Source: Poa pratensis (lineage: Eukaryota; Streptophyta; Magnoliopsida; Poales; Poaceae). From it: a stretch of 64,000 nucleotides of DNA. The position numbers were made by a program, and so were the translations under genes. Positions 61,334 to 64,000 of the stretch are shown piece after piece. The notes below the pieces were generated by a model, which worked only from the letters and a program-made list of their open reading frames with translations, did no database searches and was not told the origin of the DNA. The stretch covers positions 1,901,028 to 1,965,027 of the forward strand of contig CAMZMU010000013.1 of NCBI GenBank assembly GCA_947311845.1, written 5' to 3'. Every line of letters starts with the position of its first letter. Position 1 is the first letter of the stretch.

Positions 61334-63104
61334 GTCATTAAGGGATTGGTTTCCGGCCAGAGTTGGTCAAGCCAAAGTTTGGCAATTTGGTACGTGTTTG
61401 GTCTTACCACACTTAATTATCCCTATAACCCATTTATCATAGAGAATTTTTTGCCAAGTTTAACCACATTATGCGGCGCCCTATTTTTTTTAGCTACACT
61501 TGTCAAACTTAGACATGGCAGACTGTGACTGGGAACCCAATAGAGCCTAAAGATAATGTTGTCCATTAGTCTTAGTTTAGATGTATGCATTCAGAGGCTT
61601 GGTATTGCATTGGCTTGAATCTCAATATCACATGATATTGGCATTGACGTTGAATGTAAATATTTATGTTTAGATGTTTAGGTATTCGGAGCCAGACTTG
61701 CTATTCAAGTTGAATGTCAAATGTTGTTTGGATGGTCATTCTGAGAAATTATAATTGTACAAAACTATGATCATTATATTGTCTTATACATGTATAAAGC
61801 ATGTTTTAACATCTAAATATATTTAATATATCACATAAAAATAAAAGACAAACAAATATTATGCAAAATTGTCACTTCATCTTATAACTTCCAAAAACAT
61901 GGAAATTGAAAAATTGTACGCAATAGCCACAAATTGTAGTAACAGTGACATCAAGCAAATAATATGCTGAGAACAATACATATCGACAACAATATAACTC
62001 GTCTCGACCAGGTTTCAATTTCTCTACCAATTTTATACCAAACAATTTTCCCTAGGACACTAACCATTGAGGTACAATTACAACGGGGGAGTGGTAGATG
62101 ACATACCTAGGATATCAAAGCCTAATCGAAGAACAATTTAAATAATAACTAAACATTCCCTCTAAACCCCGCTCAAGAAATTTAGGAACCAAAATGACAA
62201 AACAAAAACAGTCCTGATTTTTACAACTCACTTATCATAAAAAATCATCTATTTCATCAGATACCAAAATTTTCTCCCTGAATATTCAAATATCACAAGT
62301 ACAGAGGGCAATTACCAGTACATTATTTATTGCAATGATTCTGTGAAATATAAGCGTTTAGGAAAATCTAACTCGTCGTCTCAAGCTTCAATGAGGAGGA
62401 ACTTCTCTACACTTCCATTCACCTCTTGGTGGTCAAGGTCACATGACTTTTCTGCACCGGACACCTGCTCCGTCGAGGGTCTGAAGCCCTCGGACAAGGC
62501 CCACACGAGGTTTTGCGCCTGCCTCTCCACCACCACAAATTGGAGGCCTACAAAGCAAATCGCGCCAGAGATCAATTAGGTAGAGAAAAAGAAGGGGTGG
62601 AACGGTTCACTGGGATCTTGGATGCACTTGCGCCGGACTGTGACTTGGTGAAGCTGGATCTAGCCAGCCTCGTTCCTGCGCATACGCATAGATATAGAGA
62701 AATGAAAAAAGGGGGGAGAGGGTTGGATCCATTCCTAATCGTAGGAGGCGGGTCAGGGGGGACTACTGTGCAACCGCCACCACTGTTTTAGGTCGCTCGC
62801 GTGCCAGGGTAAGAAGTGTGGTCTGCCAAGCGAGATGAGAGTGAGACAAAGCGGTACGCAACGCCGCCTGAATAACGCACGAGATGTAGAGGGGTTCGCC
62901 TATGAATTGGCCCTCCTTGTTTTTTCTGTCCGTACCTGCATCTTGATATCGAGTTCCAATATCCAACGCCAATGTTTAGGCCAGCAAAACAACCGAAACC
63001 CTGGCATTCTGGACTTATACCACACGAATGTCCAATACCAAGCCTCAATGCAAACATCAAAACATAACTTTAAGTGTTGTATCTAATCAGGGCTGCCATT
63101 AATC
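61334..63104. other. Gene-free region with one exon-like stretch
   Basis: This is mostly AT-rich. On the minus strand, 62550-62380 follows a TTTGCTTTGTAG acceptor-like site and encodes GLQFVVVERQAQNLVWALSE to a stop at 62381. It may be the last exon of a gene fragment, but I do not recognise it. Confidence 0.3.
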
Positions 63105-63112
63105 CATATAGG

Positions 63113-63303
63113 CAGTGGCGGAGCTTCGGCAAGACGAGTCTGGGTTGCCCCCCCCACACACACACACCCATCGGCAGCGAAAACACGAAATATCCATTGA
63201 CAATTGGCCCATTTATGTAGCAAAATCAGCCCAACAGCTTATCTGGTCACCCCCCTAGCCCATTCTCCCCCACCCCATAGATTCAACCCAAGCTCCGCCA
63301 CTG
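63113..63303. mobile_element. hAT MITE with 8-bp target duplication
   Basis: The 191-bp element runs from CAGTGGCGGAGCTT to AAGCTCCGCCACTG, a perfect 14-bp inverted repeat. CATATAGG stands on both sides (63105-63112 and 63304-63311). It contains a CA microsatellite. Confidence 0.95.
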
Positions 63304-63311
63304 CATATAGG

Positions 63312-63946
63312 GTTATACTTGAACATGATTAGCTAGTAGTACTTTTTTTCTTCGATCTCGTACAAGAGTTGTATGTTAGATAAGATCAACCCCTTTCTTC
63401 TCATTAACTATTAAGAAACACCAGTAAAAAACCTTATAAACCATGAAAAAACCTACCATGGAAGATGTCTAACATTTTTTTTATCTTCGTTACTATTAAT
63501 TTTGGATTGGTGATGCTTCATTCACACGCCCTTCAACAGCTTTTGGGATTCAGTACCCATTTTTTTCCACGCAAAAAAAAGTCCTTCCATGGGACCGAAC
63601 AGGCCAATTCTCCTTTGTCCAGCTGGGCCAATTCAAAATGGCAGCCGAGCCTTAAAAAAACTCCCGTCGATCGTCTGCTCAAAAGAAAATAAAGAACCTT
63701 CTGCCGATCCAATGGAATTACCCACCGATTATATTAGAGAATATAGTGATTTTTCTCAATAAAAAAAATGAATATAATGATTAGGGAGCAGCTGGTGCGC
63801 CGCTAGATATTCCTGCCCTTCTTGTGATTCATCTCCTCTACTGGTTTCTCTCTGTCCCGCTCAGCTGGTGCGCCGCCTCTCCTTGTGTCCTGTCGCCGGA
63901 GCGCCATTCCTACCAGCAGCTGGCTGCTCCGCCTCTGGGTTCACTG
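63312..63946. other. Gene-free region
   Basis: Short frames only. No feature was recognised. Confidence 0.5.
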
Positions 63947-64000
63947 TAACAGACCCAAATTTGTGAACCTAAAAATGTGGATAAAATTTTCACTTTTCGT
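63947..64000 (+). mobile_element. Possible Gypsy LTR start, cut by the window edge
   Basis: TGTAACAGACCCAAATTTGTG resembles, but is not identical to, the TGTAACATCCCAAATTTTG terminus at 2994. Only 54 bases are visible. Confidence 0.3.

Overview
The window is nuclear DNA from a grass, most likely Triticeae (wheat, Aegilops or barley type). Evidence: GC-rich first exons with GT-AG introns; nested LTR retrotransposons including BARE/Angela-like and SIRE/Maximus-like Copia LTRs and a Tat-lineage Gypsy 3' LTR with an antisense ORF; Stowaway, Tourist, Harbinger, hAT and Mutator-like elements; Helitron ends; and L1-type LINE fragments. There is no prokaryotic gene organisation.

Five genes look intact. 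(1) A three-exon + strand gene at 9576-16177 for a 705-residue coiled-coil protein of the At5g41620/USO1-related family. (2) A six-exon + strand POB1/LRB-type BTB-BACK gene at 18174-22567. (3) A single-exon + strand NHL/LEA_2 membrane protein gene at 29211-30053. (4) A four-exon + strand ubiquitin-conjugating enzyme (UBE2D-like) at 45697-47763. (5) A two-exon - strand PDV1-type plastid division gene at 55795-57396. They do not form a pathway; they are ordinary housekeeping or regulatory genes in a repeat-rich stretch.

Layout. 1-2994 is retroelement-like sequence ending in an LTR terminus. 2995-7069 is the 3' part of a Tat-lineage Gypsy element with its antisense gene (decayed) and 3' LTR. 7070-8052 is a Copia LTR fragment and 8053-9260 a deleted hAT transposase gene. 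Genes 1 and 2 follow in tandem, separated by an 826-bp long-TIR Mutator-like element lying just upstream of POB1. 22.6-29.1 kb has no intact gene (Harbinger and LTR relics, a 154-bp hAT MITE). 32.2-37.0 kb holds Helitron ends in both orientations. 37.7-41.5 kb is a SIRE-type LTR split by a younger solo LTR. 42.2-45.3 kb is a complete Harbinger element that kept only its MYB-like gene. 48.1-52.6 kb holds an hAT element, a LINE with a 16-bp target duplication and further TIR elements. 54.3-55.2 kb is a retroposon with an 18-bp target duplication.

The most striking object is at 57403-60598: a complete 3.2-kb LTR retrotransposon with 311-bp LTRs that read as identical, a tRNA-Met primer binding site and a 5-bp target duplication. 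It carries one 818-codon open frame with a coiled-coil N-terminus, a C-terminal chromodomain, and about 500 central residues that I cannot match to protease, reverse transcriptase, RNase H or integrase. It sits 6 nt upstream of the PDV1 start codon, in the same orientation, so it separates PDV1 from its old promoter and puts an LTR in that place.
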